Positions 14,775 to 16,768 of a DNA stretch of 16,768 nt are shown in pieces. The stretch is from assembly GCA_900765705.1 (NCBI GenBank), contig CAAFSR010000297.1:1-16768 (forward strand). Direction: 5' to 3'. The notes beneath the pieces are model-generated. The model was not told the DNA's origin, ran no database searches, and saw only the letters and a program-made list of their open reading frames with translations. The stretch comes from an uncultured Faecalibacterium sp. Its GTDB lineage: Bacteria; Bacillota; Clostridia; Oscillospirales; Ruminococcaceae. The position numbers were made by a program, and so were the translations under genes. How positions within the stretch are numbered: position 1 is the stretch's first letter; every line of letters starts with the position of its first letter.

Positions 14775-16104
14775 GCTTTCAAAAGGTTTAGTATCTGCGG
14801 TTTGTCTGCTTGGGGTGGGGTTTGGTATGGTTCAGAATATGATATGCACGCGTACCTATCAGGAAGATCCGTCTGCCTTTGCCAACGCACAGATCGGCTA
14901 CGCTCCCATGGTAGGCAGTACGGACCATCCGGATACCACATTGCGCTATCTGGAGCTGACATGGCGGGAGGTGGAACCAACGGAAGGCCAGTATGCGTGG
15001 GATGCTATCGAACAGCGGTACGGCCTTGCCGCCCTGCGCGAGCAGGGCATCCATCTGGTACTGCGGTTTGTTTGTGACGTACCCGGCAAGAAAGAGCACC
15101 TTGATATTCCGGAGTGGTTATATGCGCAGACCGCCGATGGCAGCTGGTACAGCACCTCGTACGGCAAAGGTTATTCCCCGGATTATGCAAACGATGTCCT
15201 TCGTGCCGCACACCATAAAGTTATTTCCGCCTTGGCCGAGCATTTTGACGCAGATGGATTTGTGACTTATGTAGAACTGGGCAGCCTCGGCCACTGGGGC
15301 GAATGGCATATCAAAAGCAGCGATGGTCTTGTGCCCATGCCGGACGAAACCATTCGGGATCAATACGCAACAGACTATCTGCATGCGTTTTCCAATGCAA
15401 AGCTCCTGATGCGGCGACCATTCAACATTGCCGCAAGCAATCGGCTTGGTCTTTACAACGATATGACCGGCCACGAAAAAGACACCAATGAGTGGCTGAA
15501 CTGGATCAAAAACGGCGGCTGGTACGGCAAAGAAGCGAATGGACTTTCTGCCATGCAGAATTTCTGGCAGGATGCGCCCATAGGCGGCGAATTTACCAGC
15601 AGCCTGCCGATGGAGGAGCTGCTGGACACAGAGCTTTCCCTCACACTGCAGCTATTGGATGCTTCCCACATGAGCTTTCTTGGTCCGAAAGCAGCACAGC
15701 CCGCATATTCACAGGGATATCAGGCGGTCTTAAAGCGTTTGGGCTACCGGCTCCGTGTAACAACACTGAAGCTGACGCCGCGTGACGGAGAAGCCGTGGT
15801 CGCCTTGACTGTGGCAAATGAGGGTGCCGCCCCATTTTATTGGGATTGGGCAGCGAATCTTTATCTGGAAAGCACAAACGGTACCACGCTAAGCACGGTG
15901 CAGCTTCCGCTTTCTCTTCCCGAATTGATGCCCGGCGAAACGCAGACTGTAGAAGTTGTTCTGAAAGAAGTTGATCCGTGGGCACTCTTATTGCTTCACA
16001 AGGAGCACCTGACTATTGGCATTGTAGATCCTATGACCGGCCGTGACGCCGTGCGGTTTGCCATGAATGCACCGCAGCAAAACGGACGAACCGTTTTGTT
16101 TTAA
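14755..16104 (+). CDS. Membrane-anchored DUF4832-type TIM-barrel protein, glycoside hydrolase-like
   Basis: The 449-residue product has an N-terminal anchor at about 10-30 (GLVSAVCLLGVGFGMVQ). A barrel-like domain follows, with RYLELTWREVEPTEGQYAW (64-82), a motif found at the start of GH42/GH-A-like barrels, GIHLVLRFVCDVPG (98-111), TYVELGSLGHWGEWH (171-185) and APIGGEF (274-280). E174, E183 and E279 are candidates for the acid/base and nucleophile. The last 115 residues (about 335-449) form a beta-sandwich as in DUF4832 proteins. No activity is established for this family. Being the last gene of a pel operon whose PelA lacks a hydrolase domain, it may trim or bind the polymer outside the membrane. 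Start choice is uncertain: ATG 14755 or ATG 14767, neither with a clear ribosome binding site, both overlapping the previous gene. Confidence 0.75.
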   Translation: MANTMDKLSKGLVSAVCLLGVGFGMVQNMICTRTYQEDPSAFANAQIGYAPMVGSTDHPDTTLRYLELTWREVEPTEGQYAWDAIEQRYGLAALREQGIHLVLRFVCDVPGKKEHLDIPEWLYAQTADGSWYSTSYGKGYSPDYANDVLRAAHHKVISALAEHFDADGFVTYVELGSLGHWGEWHIKSSDGLVPMPDETIRDQYATDYLHAFSNAKLLMRRPFNIAASNRLGLYNDMTGHEKDTNEWLNWIKNGGWYGKEANGLSAMQNFWQDAPIGGEFTSSLPMEELLDTELSLTLQLLDASHMSFLGPKAAQPAYSQGYQAVLKRLGYRLRVTTLKLTPRDGEAVVALTVANEGAAPFYWDWAANLYLESTNGTTLSTVQLPLSLPELMPGETQTVEVVLKEVDPWALLLLHKEHLTIGIVDPMTGRDAVRFAMNAPQQNGRTVLF

Positions 16105-16127
16105 TCGTTTCTCCCCCTGTATTATTA

Positions 16128-16168
16128 AACCCCCGGAGCATCTGCCGATGCTCCGGGGGTTCGCTTTT
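16128..16168 (+). terminator. Terminator of the pel/CotH/VTC operon
   Basis: AACCCCCGGAGCATC (16128-16142) pairs perfectly over 15 bp with GATGCTCCGGGGGTT (16147-16161) around the loop TGCC, followed by CGCTTTT. It is 24 bases after the last stop codon and ends a transcript of about 12.4 kb. It may also stop weak transcription from the minus strand, where the trailing sequence is less T-rich. Confidence 0.9.
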
Positions 16169-16180
16169 GCAAATATTTTT

Positions 16181-16513
16181 TTACTTCTCGGCGCCATGCT
16201 CTCTGGCGTGGTTCAGCTGTTTTTTCTCATACATCCGCTGGTCGGCAAGGCATTGCACCTGCTGCACATCGATGCTTTCGGTCGGGTAAAGGGCATAGCC
16301 GCAGCTGACGCCCACCGTCAGGGTGTGGCCCTCGATCTCGTAGGGTGCAGACACCATCTCGCAGATCAGGTTCATCTTACGGGCACAGGCCTCCGGGCTC
16401 ATCGGGCCGATCAGCAGCAGGGCAAATTCATCGCCGCCCAGACGGAAGGGGTCGTTTCGTGCAGCGTGGCCCGTTCCCGGCAGCCTGCAGCATAAAGCAT
16501 CGCCAAAAGCAAA
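16181..16513 (-). pseudogene. 5'-truncated GGDEF (diguanylate cyclase) remnant
   Basis: On the minus strand one frame reads FRLGGDEFALLLIGPMSPEA and continues to the C-terminal end of a GGDEF domain (TVGVSCGYALYPTESIDVQQ, then ADQRMYEKKQ) with stop TAA at 16181-16183. Upstream the frame retains only about FGDALCCRLPGTGH before it enters the T-tract of the tRNA terminator and meets an in-frame TGA near 16532. There is no start codon before the GGDEF motif, and the first third of the domain, including the metal/substrate segment and any sensor, is missing. The GGDEF motif itself is intact; the I-site positions hold A and N instead of R and D. It is best read as the tail of a lost diguanylate cyclase. 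An internal ATG (16400-16402) would give only 73 residues without the motif. Confidence 0.8.
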
Positions 16514-16554
16514 AAGCCCGCAGCCGCGCCTGACGCTTCAGGGCTGCTGCGGGC
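16505..16554 (-). terminator. Terminator after tRNA-Leu(UAG)
   Basis: On the minus strand GCCCGCAGC (16554-16546) pairs with GCTGCGGGC (16524-16516), with a second inner stem (GCC-TGA with TCAGGC), followed by TTTTTGCTTTT. It lies 9 bases after the encoded CCA end of the tRNA. Its T-tract overlaps the broken end of the GGDEF remnant. Confidence 0.85.
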
Positions 16555-16562
16555 CGTTTTGT

Positions 16563-16645
16563 TGGTGCAGAAGAAGGGACTTGAACCCTCACTCACAAGG
16601 AACTGGTGCCTAAAACCAGCGTGTCTGCCATTCCACCACTTCTGC
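16563..16645 (-). tRNA. tRNA-Leu, anticodon UAG
   Basis: The minus strand folds as a class II tRNA. Acceptor GCAGAAG (5' end at 16645) pairs with CTTCTGC, with discriminator A and an encoded CCA at 16565-16563. The anticodon stem is CTGGT/ACCAG with loop TTTAGGC, giving UAG. A long variable arm (TTCCTTGTGAGTG region) and the T-loop TTCAAGT are present. The long variable arm and A discriminator fit leucine; it reads CUN codons. Confidence 0.95.
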
Positions 16646-16651
16646 TCATAG

Positions 16652-16682
16652 AAAAAAGGCAAGTCAAAAACCGACTTGCCTT
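16652..16682 (-). terminator. Terminator-like hairpin between the two tRNA-Leu genes
   Basis: On the minus strand AAGGCAAGTC (16682-16673) and GACTTGCCTT (16665-16656) form a 10-bp perfect stem with loop GGTTTTT, followed by a run of T down to 16652. Only 6 bases separate the T-run from the 5' end of tRNA-Leu(UAG). Confidence 0.8.
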
Positions 16683-16683
16683 C

Positions 16684-16767
16684 TGGTGCGAGGGAGGGGA
16701 TTTGAACCCCCAAGGATAAACCACACGCACCTCAAACGTGCGCGTCTGCCAGTTCCGCCACCCTCGC
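16684..16767 (-). tRNA. tRNA-Leu, anticodon GAG
   Basis: Acceptor GCGAGGG (5' end at 16767) pairs with CCCTCGC, with discriminator A and encoded CCA at 16686-16684. The anticodon stem CACGT/GCGTG (one T-G wobble) encloses loop TTGAGGT, giving anticodon GAG with T33 in place. The variable arm is long (about GTGGTTTATCCTT) and the T-loop is TTCAAAT. The gene is complete but its promoter is beyond the window edge. Confidence 0.94.
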
Positions 16768-16768
16768 A

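Noticed and set aside
16067..16495. Plus-strand frame of 142 codons across the operon terminator
   Set aside because: It starts inside the DUF4832 gene, crosses the terminator hairpin and is antisense to the GGDEF remnant.
1..16768. CRISPR array or insertion sequence with terminal inverted repeats
   Set aside because: No regularly spaced repeats, transposase frame or paired terminal repeats were found on reading the window.

Overview
The window looks like chromosomal DNA of a Gram-positive gut Clostridium relative (Oscillospiraceae/Ruminococcaceae type, for example Faecalibacterium or its neighbours). Reasons are the moderate GC content, AGGAGG-type ribosome binding sites, intrinsic terminators with T-tracts, deacetylase-only PelA architecture and tRNA-Leu genes with encoded CCA. 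The genus is an inference and not proven by the sequence.

Left part (1-3640) is an accessory or defence-type region. It holds the 3' end of an unidentified gene that appears frameshifted, a strong extended -10 promoter, an 11-bp perfect inverted repeat in the leader, a RhuM-family gene and a large serine recombinase. It ends with a decayed McrB-like AAA-ATPase fragment (ruined P-loop, two compensating homopolymer frameshifts) and a strong terminator.

Middle and right part (3679-16168) is one long, tightly packed operon with one recognisable promoter and one terminator. The first five genes form a complete Gram-positive type pel exopolysaccharide synthesis system: PelD (c-di-GMP receptor-like membrane protein, here fused to a degenerate N-terminal SDR/epimerase domain), PelE (two TM segments plus TPR-like helices), a membrane-anchored PelA-type polysaccharide deacetylase, PelF (GT4 glycosyltransferase) and PelG (polytopic export-type protein). 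Four further genes follow with overlaps or a short gap: a lipoprotein-like CotH-family kinase, a VTC (polyphosphate polymerase-like) domain protein, a DUF4956 membrane protein, and a membrane-anchored DUF4832-type TIM-barrel protein that resembles a glycoside hydrolase. The working model is that PelD/E/F/G make and export a Pel-like GalNAc/GlcNAc polymer under c-di-GMP control, PelA deacetylates it, the CotH/VTC/DUF4956 set adds or manages a phosphate-based step, and the DUF4832 protein trims or binds the polymer in place of the hydrolase domain missing from PelA. The last two points are hypotheses.

Right edge (16181-16768), minus strand: two tandem tRNA-Leu genes (anticodons GAG, then UAG), each followed by an intrinsic-terminator hairpin. 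Beyond them lies a 5'-truncated GGDEF (diguanylate cyclase) remnant that still carries an intact GGDEF motif and abuts the tRNA terminator. A dead cyclase fragment beside a PelD-driven operon is notable.
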